From: Longilinea sp964536805
GTDB taxonomy: Bacteria; Chloroflexota; Anaerolineae; Anaerolineales; Anaerolineaceae
Assembly (NCBI GenBank): GCA_964536805.1
Contig: CAZHYQ010000027.1
Span: 1-31,881, forward strand
Reading direction: 5' to 3'
Length of the DNA: 31,881 nucleotides
The notes under the pieces are model-generated. The model made no database searches and had not been told where the DNA came from. It saw only the letters and a list, made by a program, of their open reading frames with translations. Position 1 is the first letter of the stretch. Every line of letters begins with the position of its first letter. A program made the position numbers and the translations under genes. Of this stretch, positions 15,602 to 22,210 are shown in pieces.

Positions 15602-16435
15602 ATGGCACATTACCAGATTATTCTTGCCTACGATGGGACGGACTTCCTGGGGTACCAACGCCAGGATGAGGCCCGAACGGTTCAGGGTGAGGTTGAAGCG
15701 GCTTTCCAGCGATTGGGCTGGCAGGGTTGCAGCATCCTCTCCAGCGGGAGAACCGACACCGGTGTCCACGCTTCCGGCCAGGTGATTGCAGTCGATTTTG
15801 ACTGGAATCACTCACCTGAAGCACTGGGCAATGCCCTCAACGCCGAACTGCCGGATGATGTGGCAGTGAAGGCGGTAAGGGTGGCAGAAGAAGAGTTTCA
15901 TCCCCGTTTTGATGCTCTTTGGCGCTGCTATCATTACCGGCTTTACTGCTGCGCAGAGCGAAATCCGCTCCGCGACCGGTTTGCATGGCGCGTGTGGCCT
16001 CCGGTGAATGGTGAAAGCCTTCATACCGCGGCGGCAATGCTGAAAGGATCGCATGATTTTGCGGCCTTCGGCAAGCCTCCCCGGCCAAATGGCAGCACCA
16101 TTCGGGTCGTCAACGAAGCCTCCTGGCAACCAGTGGATGATGGATGGCAATTTGCGATTTGCGCAAACGCTTTTCTCTACCACATGGTGCGGCGATTGGT
16201 CTACGTCCAGGTGGCTGTGGCCCAGGGACGCTGGCGGATGGAACAATTTGCAGATGGAATTGAAAAACAAACCGAGCAAATTGCCGGGATCGCTGCGCCA
16301 AATGGACTGGAATTGTGGGAAGTCCGGTATCCGGACAGTGGGCAGAATCTGGAAAAAAGGTTAAATACCTTGTCTGCAAGTGGAGAAAATGACCGTGGAC
16401 AAGACGTTCGTGATCAAGGGAAGACCCGAAAGTAA
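15602..16435 (+). CDS. truA: tRNA pseudouridine(38-40) synthase TruA
   Basis: 277 residues from the ATG at 15602; an upstream in-frame TTG at 15584 would add six residues unlike the family. The enzyme makes pseudouridine at positions 38-40 in the anticodon stem. The catalytic Asp is D52 in SSGRTDTGVHASGQ. The C-terminal half has FHPRFDALWRCYHYRL and FLYHMVRRLV, both family blocks. It lies between rplQ and rplM, a common arrangement, and its end overlaps the rplM start by more than 40 bases. Confidence 0.95.
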   Translation: MAHYQIILAYDGTDFLGYQRQDEARTVQGEVEAAFQRLGWQGCSILSSGRTDTGVHASGQVIAVDFDWNHSPEALGNALNAELPDDVAVKAVRVAEEEFHPRFDALWRCYHYRLYCCAERNPLRDRFAWRVWPPVNGESLHTAAAMLKGSHDFAAFGKPPRPNGSTIRVVNEASWQPVDDGWQFAICANAFLYHMVRRLVYVQVAVAQGRWRMEQFADGIEKQTEQIAGIAAPNGLELWEVRYPDSGQNLEKRLNTLSASGENDRGQDVRDQGKTRK

Positions 16436-16820
16436 TTGGATCCTCGTGGACGCGCGGGAAGAAGGCCTGGGCCGGTTGGCGACGCAAATCGCTGCATACC
16501 TGCTGGGTAAACATAAAGCAACCTACACCCCGGGCGTCGAAATGGGTGACTTTGTGGTTGTTGTCAACGCCGGGCAAGTGAAAGTGAACAGCCAGCAGTT
16601 GGAAGAAAAATTCTTCCACCATCACTCTGGTTATCCCGGCGGCTTGAAATCCATCAGCCTTCGTGATCAGCTCATCCGGCATCCGGATCGCGTGATCCGG
16701 GCAGCTGTGTGGGGAATGCTGCCGCATAATAAGATTGGCCGCAAGCTGATCAAGCGGTTGAAGGTGTATGCCGGGACCGATCACCCGCATCAAAGCCAGA
16801 ATCCGCAGTCGGTTGCATAA
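16389..16820 (+). CDS. rplM: 50S ribosomal protein L13
   Basis: 143 residues from the ATG at 16389. GGAG is only three bases from this ATG but nine from the GTG at 16395, which would give a 141-residue protein starting close to the family consensus (KTFV). The true start is therefore unsettled. Blocks RKWILVDA-like (ESNWILVDA), GRLATQIAAYLLGKHKA, FVVVVNAGQVKV and RAVWGMLPHNKIG are diagnostic. The start lies inside the truA coding region. Confidence 0.93.
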   Translation: MTVDKTFVIKGRPESNWILVDAREEGLGRLATQIAAYLLGKHKATYTPGVEMGDFVVVVNAGQVKVNSQQLEEKFFHHHSGYPGGLKSISLRDQLIRHPDRVIRAAVWGMLPHNKIGRKLIKRLKVYAGTDHPHQSQNPQSVA

Positions 16821-16835
16821 AGGAGCAGGGCGAAG

Positions 16836-17231
16836 ATGTCAGTTCAGTATTTCGAAGGTATTGGCCGCCGCAAGGAAAGCAGTGCCCGTGTGCGTTTAAT
16901 GAACGGCACCGGCAAAATTGTCGTCAATGAAAAACTTGCCGAAGAATATTTCACCCGCATGGGCGATATGGAGAAAGTTCTCCAACCTTTGCAGGCGACT
17001 GGTCAGGAATTATCCACCTATGACATCACAGTGATTGTCAAAGGTGGCGGCGTGACCGGCCAGGTGGATTCCGTTCAGTTGGGATTGGCACGCGCGTTGG
17101 TTAAGATGAACCATGATTACGTAGCCATGCTGCGCAAGTACGGTTTGCTGACCCGCGATGCCCGCATCAAGGAACGCAAGAAGCCAGGTCTGAAGCGCGC
17201 CCGCAAGGCACCGACCTACACAAAGCGTTAA
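16836..17231 (+). CDS. rpsI: 30S ribosomal protein S9
   Basis: 131 residues, normal length. It starts VQYFEGIGRRKESSARVRLM and ends KKPGLKRARKAPTYTKR; the C-terminal Lys-Arg reaches the P-site tRNA anticodon. GGAGCAGGG precedes the ATG. It is the last ribosomal-protein gene before a terminator-like hairpin, pairing with rplM as in most bacteria. Confidence 0.97.
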   Translation: MSVQYFEGIGRRKESSARVRLMNGTGKIVVNEKLAEEYFTRMGDMEKVLQPLQATGQELSTYDITVIVKGGGVTGQVDSVQLGLARALVKMNHDYVAMLRKYGLLTRDARIKERKKPGLKRARKAPTYTKR

Positions 17232-17233
17232 TA

Positions 17234-17249
17234 TTTCCCTTTCGGGAAA
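17234..17249 (+). terminator. Short hairpin just after rpsI
   Basis: TTTCCC, loop TTTC, GGGAAA, starting three bases after the rpsI stop. The 6-bp stem is perfect, but no T-tract follows directly. It precedes a much stronger hairpin and may only assist it. Confidence 0.3.
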
Positions 17250-17262
17250 ATGTAAGGCCCTT

Positions 17263-17311
17263 TTATGGTGCGAGGCAGCATTCAATGCTGCTGCGCACCA
17301 TAATTGTGTTT
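17263..17311 (+). terminator. Terminator of the ribosomal-protein operon
   Basis: Twenty-base arms at 17263-17282 and 17284-17303 are complementary except for a two-base internal mismatch; the centre is ATTCAAT. The downstream bases are TTGTGTTT. It comes 31 bases after the rpsI stop and is the first strong stop signal after 17 kb of co-directional genes. Confidence 0.65.
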
Positions 17312-17477
17312 CCAGGGCCGGCGATAGTTACATTGGTTAAGCGTAGAGAGGCAATGGCTGGGGAAATGGTTGCGATGCCAATTCGCCATTTCGAACAACC
17401 ATTCTGAAGCCAAGGCAAATTTGACTCTCATTATTGGGTCGATGACCTTTATGTCATTATGAATTGGATTTGCCTTT
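17312..17477. other. Non-coding spacer with inverted repeats
   Basis: The rest of the 310-base gap between rpsI and the mazG-type gene. No gene is seen. Two inverted repeats stand out: AATGGTTG at 17365-17372 with CAACCATT at 17396-17403, and AAGGCAAAT at 17412-17420 with ATTTGCCTT at 17468-17476, the latter enclosing ATGAC/GTCAT and followed by more T residues. A small structured RNA is possible, but no known class is recognised. Confidence 0.35.
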
Positions 17478-17507
17478 TTGCACCCCTTTTGGTACATTGA
17501 GTAGAAT
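17478..17507 (+). promoter_or_regulatory. Candidate promoter for the mazG-type gene
   Basis: TTGCAC at 17478-17483 and TAGAAT at 17502-17507, spacer 18 bases. It lies 35 bases before the GTG start and after the ribosomal operon terminator, so an independent transcript is sensible. Confidence 0.4.
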
Positions 17508-17541
17508 TATTGCCGGATTCCGATAGAAGCGGAGAAGATGC

Positions 17542-18657
17542 GTGAAGGAATTAAACTTCGAAGGCCACATTGAACGGTATTTGCAGGAATTTCAGGTCCG
17601 TCTTTCGGATGGCCTGGTGCTTTTAGCTGGCAGCTCATTGGCGGGAAAACACACGTTGCCATTTCCACCCTCTTTTCCAGCCATTCTTACCGGTTTGGAA
17701 AATGTCAACCTGTCCGAGATTCAAACGATCCTGGAGCATGTTTACCCGGGTGAGGTAGAAATTGGGTACGTAAGGGAAAACCCGGACGGTAATTTGGAAC
17801 ACAAAATTATTCCGCTAAGCCAACTCGGTACCATGCAGCGCTTAGGTGCCATCTTCATACCTGCTTTAGGCAAGGATACCTCGCTGGAAGCGTTTCAAGA
17901 GGTCATTGCCCACCTGCGTGCGCCGGACGGCTGCCCGTGGGACCGCGAACAAACCCATGATTCATTGCGCAAACACCTGTTGGAAGAGAGTTATGAAGCC
18001 CTTGCGGCATTGGATGCACGGGATACCAGGGCGATGAGCGAGGAGTTCGGTGATTTGCTGCTGCAAATTGCGTTACATGCACAAATTGCTGTGGAAGCCG
18101 GCGAATTTCGCATGGCGGATATTCTGCAGGGCATAAACCGTAAGATTGTCCGCCGCCACCCGCACGTTTTTGGCGATGTGCAGGTCGATGGCGTATCCAG
18201 TGTTTTACAAAATTGGGAAAAGTTAAAAGCGGCTGAACGAAAGGCGAACGGCGAGACAGATCAAAAAGGCATTCTGGATGGGGTCTCATCGGTTTTCCCT
18301 GCCTTGGAACAAGCCCAGGAATATCAAGACCGGGCAGCCCGCGTAGGTTTTGACTGGCCGGACGTGACCCCCGTATTGGCGAAAGTGATGGAAGAACTTG
18401 AGGAGGTTCGCACCGCCCCGGATGACGGCCAGCGTGCCAAAGAACTGGGCGACCTGCTCTTCGCGGTCGTCAATTATGTGCGCTGGCATAAAGCAGATTC
18501 TGAAACCGTGCTGCGGGAGGCGAACCAGCGCTTCCGTAGCCGATTTGCACACATTGAAAAAAGCGCCCGGCAAATGGGCCGGGATCTGGACAGTATGACC
18601 CTGGCGGAGATGGACGTTTTGTGGGATGAAGCCAAGAAGATCGAACGGGGCTTATGA
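17542..18657 (+). CDS. mazG: MazG-family nucleoside triphosphate pyrophosphohydrolase
   Basis: 371 residues from a GTG with GGAG seven bases upstream; a stop codon at 17524 rules out a longer frame. Two MazG modules are present. The first has EExxE at 148-152 and ExxD at 168-171, the second EExxE at 284-288 and ExxD at 301-304. These bind Mg and hydrolyse NTPs to NMP and PPi, a housecleaning role. Residues 1-100 resemble the C-terminal end of the tetrapyrrole-methylase domain fused to MazG in Bacillus YabN (FPPSFPAIL, then a strand pair ending IIPLSQLGTM), but the SAM-binding part is absent. The stop overlaps the next start by four bases. Confidence 0.9.
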   Translation: MKELNFEGHIERYLQEFQVRLSDGLVLLAGSSLAGKHTLPFPPSFPAILTGLENVNLSEIQTILEHVYPGEVEIGYVRENPDGNLEHKIIPLSQLGTMQRLGAIFIPALGKDTSLEAFQEVIAHLRAPDGCPWDREQTHDSLRKHLLEESYEALAALDARDTRAMSEEFGDLLLQIALHAQIAVEAGEFRMADILQGINRKIVRRHPHVFGDVQVDGVSSVLQNWEKLKAAERKANGETDQKGILDGVSSVFPALEQAQEYQDRAARVGFDWPDVTPVLAKVMEELEEVRTAPDDGQRAKELGDLLFAVVNYVRWHKADSETVLREANQRFRSRFAHIEKSARQMGRDLDSMTLAEMDVLWDEAKKIERGL

Positions 18658-20090
18658 AATTCCGGCGCGTTCTTTCCAAAGTCTCCTGGCTTGAGGTCGT
18701 TGTTCTTCTCACGATTGGCACTGTGTTAAGCGCCAACCTGCTTTCTCTGCCTGCAATTGGCATGGCTGATAATGGCGATTTTGGCCGGATGATGGCGAAA
18801 GTTGGCCTGGAACATGCCTCTGACCTCCCGGAGGAAAGATATTTCAATTATTTCGAGCGGATGTATAAAATTGTTCCTGCCACCACGCCTCTTTTCGGCG
18901 ATTTTCTCTCCTCTGAAGCCTTTTTTCACCAGGCGGCATTCTGGCTTGGCCTTCCCTTTGTGCAAAATGGTCTCTGGGATATCCGCTTTCTGGGTGGTTT
19001 GCACATTTTTGCATTGCTTTTGGCGGTGGGCTGCATTCTGGCAGCATCACGAAGTCTGCGGTTGATTCAGCGGATCTTTGTAGCAGCTTTTTTGATCCTC
19101 ATTCTTACCGACTTGCGATTGATGGCTTACCTCAATTCGTTTTATTCCGAGCCGGCTTTTGTAATCTTCCTGTGTTTTTGGTTGGCTGCGACGATTTTTT
19201 GGATTCGGAAACCTGGCCGTAATTGGCTCGCCATGATCCTTTTTTATGTCTTGAGCGGGTTGCTTATGACGGCAAAAACGCAGAATACGCTGATGGGTCT
19301 TCTTTTTGCGGTAGGCGGCCTTGGAATTGGATTCCTAAAGAAGGATCGCAAGCAGATTGCCGTGGCCATTGCCCTATCGGCGATCTTAATTCTTATCACT
19401 GCCGCCTATTTCCAGTTGACTCCGCAACGGTATAAACGCGCCAACCTGTTTAATATTGTCTTCCATGACATATTGGCCACTTCGAACGCCAGTGAAACTC
19501 TGGCATTTTTCAACTTGCCGGAGGATCTGGCGGCGTTTAGCGGGCGGGATTATTACATGGAAGGCGGCCTGGTAAATGATCCGGAATTCAACAGGATATT
19601 CTTTCAAAAAACTAGTTTTTCGGATGTCATCCATTATTATTTTTCCCATCCTGCCTGGGTTTTTCAGCAATTGGACCGCGGTTCGACGCAAATTTTTACC
19701 ATGCGGTTGGATTTTCTGGGAAACTTCGAAAAAGAAAGCGGGCTTCCACCGCAGAGCCAGGTGGAAAAGTTCACCTTCTGGAGTGATTTCAAGGAAAAGG
19801 TTCTGCCAAAGACCAGCCTTTTTTTGATTGGAATATATTTAGCCTCTGTAATTGGCGGATTGTTCTTCTGGTTGCGTCAGCCAAGTACCAGACCTTATGT
19901 GGTAGTTTTAATGATTTTGGTAGGAATATCGGCGCTGCAATTTGCTATGACAATGCTGGTGGGCGGGATGCGCGATCCGGCCAAACAATTCTGGCAATTT
20001 AACCTGCTTTGGGATGCCATTTTGGGGTTTGCCGTTGTTGGGCTCTCAGGGTTTTTGTGGAATAAAATCAGAACGGCGCCGAACGGATAA
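18654..20090 (+). CDS. Polytopic membrane protein, possible glycan-related transferase
   Basis: 478 residues with roughly ten hydrophobic segments, the first near 12-33. The first outside loop holds DNGDF (39-43), and a later one holds NSFYSEP (161-167), followed by soluble stretches around 255-385. An acidic motif in the first loop and large external loops recall GT-C glycosyltransferases; the pattern reminds me of proteins annotated as glycan-biosynthesis hexose transferase WsfD, though this is from memory. It is translationally coupled to mazG (ATGA overlap). There are no glycan genes beside it. Confidence 0.7.
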   Translation: MKFRRVLSKVSWLEVVVLLTIGTVLSANLLSLPAIGMADNGDFGRMMAKVGLEHASDLPEERYFNYFERMYKIVPATTPLFGDFLSSEAFFHQAAFWLGLPFVQNGLWDIRFLGGLHIFALLLAVGCILAASRSLRLIQRIFVAAFLILILTDLRLMAYLNSFYSEPAFVIFLCFWLAATIFWIRKPGRNWLAMILFYVLSGLLMTAKTQNTLMGLLFAVGGLGIGFLKKDRKQIAVAIALSAILILITAAYFQLTPQRYKRANLFNIVFHDILATSNASETLAFFNLPEDLAAFSGRDYYMEGGLVNDPEFNRIFFQKTSFSDVIHYYFSHPAWVFQQLDRGSTQIFTMRLDFLGNFEKESGLPPQSQVEKFTFWSDFKEKVLPKTSLFLIGIYLASVIGGLFFWLRQPSTRPYVVVLMILVGISALQFAMTMLVGGMRDPAKQFWQFNLLWDAILGFAVVGLSGFLWNKIRTAPNG

Positions 20091-20093
20091 TGG

Positions 20094-20136
20094 AGAACGC
20101 AAAACTGCCTGGTCTCGCCAGGCAGTTTTGCGTTCT
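20094..20136. terminator. Bidirectional terminator between convergent genes
   Basis: A perfect 19-bp stem, 20094-20112 with 20118-20136, and a five-base loop TCTCG. The core ACTGCCTGG is flanked by AAAA on one side and TTTT on the other, so it can serve both the membrane-protein gene on the plus strand and the lipoprotein gene on the minus strand. Confidence 0.85.
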
Positions 20137-20151
20137 TGCCATGCTGGATGA

Positions 20152-20586
20152 TTACTTCCGCAATTCTGGTGAATTGAAATAGAGACCGCTAACCAAGTGA
20201 GGTTCATCGGGTGAAATGCTGAGATTGATTACCACCTGCTTGGCATTGGTATAAACCGCCGTATAGATCACCAGCATCGTGCCATTAACATCGCGCACGC
20301 TGCTGACTTTACGGCTTTGGTAAATGCCAACCTTGCTGGAGAGCAGATCGCAAAGTTGCGTAAAGGAAGTCTCGTCGATACCCTTTTTCATAGTTTCTGT
20401 AAAATCCTGTGAAAAAAGGGCATAATCCTTCGCTTCAATTCCATTCAGGATGTGGTCGGCAATCGGTTCAGCATAATTCAATACTGCTTCCTGATCGGTT
20501 CCCTTGACCGCTTTACCAGGCAAGCAGGCGGTCAACGTGAGCAGTAAAACGGCAATAAGAAGATACCGGATATGGTTAGCTCTCAT
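20152..20586 (-). CDS. Small lipoprotein, DUF3887-like
   Basis: 144 residues from the ATG at 20586, with GAGG upstream; a longer open frame reaching to 20688 lies inside tnaA and has no supporting signal. A type II signal peptide is clear: basic N-terminus, hydrophobic core and lipobox L18-T19-A20-C21. The mature part (YAEPIADHILNGIEAKDYALFSQDF, split over two helices, then a beta region) resembles DUF3887 proteins, whose function is unknown. It starts ten bases after the tnaA stop, so it is probably co-transcribed. Confidence 0.8.
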   Translation of the reverse strand: MRANHIRYLLIAVLLLTLTACLPGKAVKGTDQEAVLNYAEPIADHILNGIEAKDYALFSQDFTETMKKGIDETSFTQLCDLLSSKVGIYQSRKVSSVRDVNGTMLVIYTAVYTNAKQVVINLSISPDEPHLVSGLYFNSPELRK

Positions 20587-20596
20587 GGCTGCCTCT

Positions 20597-21970
20597 TCAT
20601 AGGGGTTCGAAACGCGCGGTGAAGTGCCGCAGCAAGGCGGGCGCGTACGTGAGCCGGTAGCCGCGTAAATCGCCGGCTTTCTGCGCAAGCTCGCCTAACA
20701 CATCGGCGATGTAATCCATATGCGATTGAGTATACACGCGCCGCGGGATGGCCAGGCGGAGTAATTCCAGCTTAGGGTAGATCATTTCACCGGTATCCGG
20801 ATCAGGATGGGCAAACATGAGCGACCCGATTTCAACACCGCGAATGCCGCCGGCCAGATATAGATTGGCAGCCAGCGCCTGGCCTGGGAATTCAGCATGG
20901 GGAATATGCGGCAACAGCGCGCCTGCATCGACAAAAATTGCATGTCCGCCGTACGGCTCGATGCATGGGACGTTGTTTTCTTTCAAGCGGGCGCCCAGGT
21001 AGCCGGTTTGCCCCAGGCGGTACTTCAAATAGCTTTCATCCAAACCTTCATACAGCCCAACCGCCAACGCATCCAGGTCGCGGCCGGCCAGACCGCCATA
21101 AGAGATAAAGCCTTCCCGCAGAATCAATTCATTGCAGATCTTTTGAAAGAGTGATTCATCGCGTACGGCCAAGAATCCGCCGATATTGACCATGCCGTCT
21201 TTCTTGGCGCTCATCCAGGCGCCGTCGGCTAACGCAAAGATCTCGCGAGCAATTTCCAACGTGGTCTTGTTCGCATAGCCGGGCTCTCTCAGCTTGATGA
21301 AGTAGGTATTTTCGGCATAGCGGCAGGCATCGATGAAGAATGGAATGCCAAATTCGTGATAGGTTTCCGCTACTGCGCGGACATTTGCCAGCGACACTGG
21401 CTGCCCGCCGCCGGCGTTATTGGTGATGGTGATCGCGCCAAATGGAATCTTCTCAGGTCCAACCTGTTGAATGAAGTTGCGAAGTTTCGCAATATCCATA
21501 TTGCCCTTGAAGGGGTGCAAGTTGGTTGGATCGAACGCCTCATCAATCACCAGGTTGACCGGATGCCCGCCGCGCGCCATGATGTTGCCTTCGGTGGTGT
21601 CGAAATGCATATTGGAAGGCACAAACATGCCAGGTTTCACCATCTGGCTGGCCAGGATGTTTTCGGCAGCCCGGCCCTGGTGGGTGGGAACAAAATGTTC
21701 GAACCCGAAAATATCAGCCATCGCGTCGTTTAAACGGAAATATGAACGCGCGCCGGCATAAGATTCATCGCCGCGCATGATGGCAGCCCACTGTTCCTGG
21801 CTCATTGCTCCAGTGCCTGAGTCAGTTAATAGATCGATAAATACATCCTCGGCTCGCAAGGCAAACACATTATGCCCGGCTTTGCGCATGGCTTGCTGGC
21901 GTGCCTCGGCATCGATGAGATGGATTGGTTCAACAACTTTGATGCGGAAAGGTTCTGGTGGGTAAGGCAC
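20597..21970 (-). CDS. tnaA: Tryptophanase (tryptophan indole-lyase)
   Basis: 457 residues from a GTG at 21970, eight bases from AAGGAGG; the open frame extends upstream, but that part lacks a start signal. It is a PLP-dependent beta-eliminating lyase converting tryptophan to indole, pyruvate and ammonia. The PLP lysine is K257 in SAKKD. Tryptophanase rather than tyrosine phenol-lyase is favoured by GIRGVEIGS, where the phenol-lyase has an Arg for tyrosine's carboxylate/phenol site, and by RHFTAR near the C-terminus (His, where the phenol-lyase has Phe). The lipoprotein gene follows directly. No tryptophan permease gene is adjacent. Confidence 0.9.
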   Translation of the reverse strand: MPYPPEPFRIKVVEPIHLIDAEARQQAMRKAGHNVFALRAEDVFIDLLTDSGTGAMSQEQWAAIMRGDESYAGARSYFRLNDAMADIFGFEHFVPTHQGRAAENILASQMVKPGMFVPSNMHFDTTEGNIMARGGHPVNLVIDEAFDPTNLHPFKGNMDIAKLRNFIQQVGPEKIPFGAITITNNAGGGQPVSLANVRAVAETYHEFGIPFFIDACRYAENTYFIKLREPGYANKTTLEIAREIFALADGAWMSAKKDGMVNIGGFLAVRDESLFQKICNELILREGFISYGGLAGRDLDALAVGLYEGLDESYLKYRLGQTGYLGARLKENNVPCIEPYGGHAIFVDAGALLPHIPHAEFPGQALAANLYLAGGIRGVEIGSLMFAHPDPDTGEMIYPKLELLRLAIPRRVYTQSHMDYIADVLGELAQKAGDLRGYRLTYAPALLRHFTARFEPL

Positions 21971-22010
21971 GATGCGATCCTCCTTGAGAATTTGCCTGAA
22001 TTTTTCTAGT

Positions 22011-22037
22011 TTAGCACTTGATCGTGACAAATAACAT
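22011..22037 (-). CDS. Possible leader peptide upstream of tnaA
   Basis: An 8-codon frame, MLFVTIKC, with a full AGGAGG seven bases before its ATG. It ends 40 bases before the tnaA start and is in a different frame. It is not similar to the TnaC leader of E. coli, having neither Trp nor Pro, and no terminator is visible between it and tnaA. It may couple or modulate tnaA translation, or the AGGAGG may be coincidental. Confidence 0.4.
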   Translation of the reverse strand: MLFVTIKC

Positions 22038-22069
22038 TGTTTATCCTCCTGATTTGGGGTGAAAAATGT

Positions 22070-22078
22070 TCTATAACA
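22070..22078 (-). promoter_or_regulatory. Candidate extended -10 promoter for tnaA
   Basis: On the minus strand this reads TGT followed by TATAGA, an extended -10 element, with no good -35 hexamer. Transcription would start about 25 bases before the uORF ribosome-binding site. It lies in a very AT-rich tract, so chance matches are likely. Confidence 0.3.
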
Positions 22079-22141
22079 ATTAATAATAATATCTAGAAAT
22101 AAATAATATTGAGGAATAAATAAATATAATCAATTATACTA

Positions 22142-22169
22142 TTGACAAAACTAAATAAATCGTTATAAT
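22142..22169 (+). promoter_or_regulatory. Consensus sigma-70 promoter for the GGD-repeat gene
   Basis: Perfect TTGACA at 22142-22147 and perfect TATAAT at 22164-22169 with a 16-base spacer. The predicted start near 22176 leaves about 35 bases before the ATG, and AAGGAG sits at 22197-22202. This is the best promoter match in the window. Confidence 0.75.
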
Positions 22170-22210
22170 AATTTCAGTAGAAGATATTCGTAATGCAAGG
22201 AGATGATAGA

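Noticed and set aside
20597..21970. Tyrosine phenol-lyase as the identity of the beta-eliminating lyase
   Set aside because: Residues that set specificity (VEIGS after GIRG, and His in RHFTAR) match tryptophanase rather than the phenol-lyase.
22011..22037. Homology of the tnaA upstream ORF to TnaC
   Set aside because: It lacks Trp and the C-terminal Pro needed for TnaC-type stalling, is only 8 residues long, and has a 40-base spacer, so it is reported as an unclassified short ORF only.
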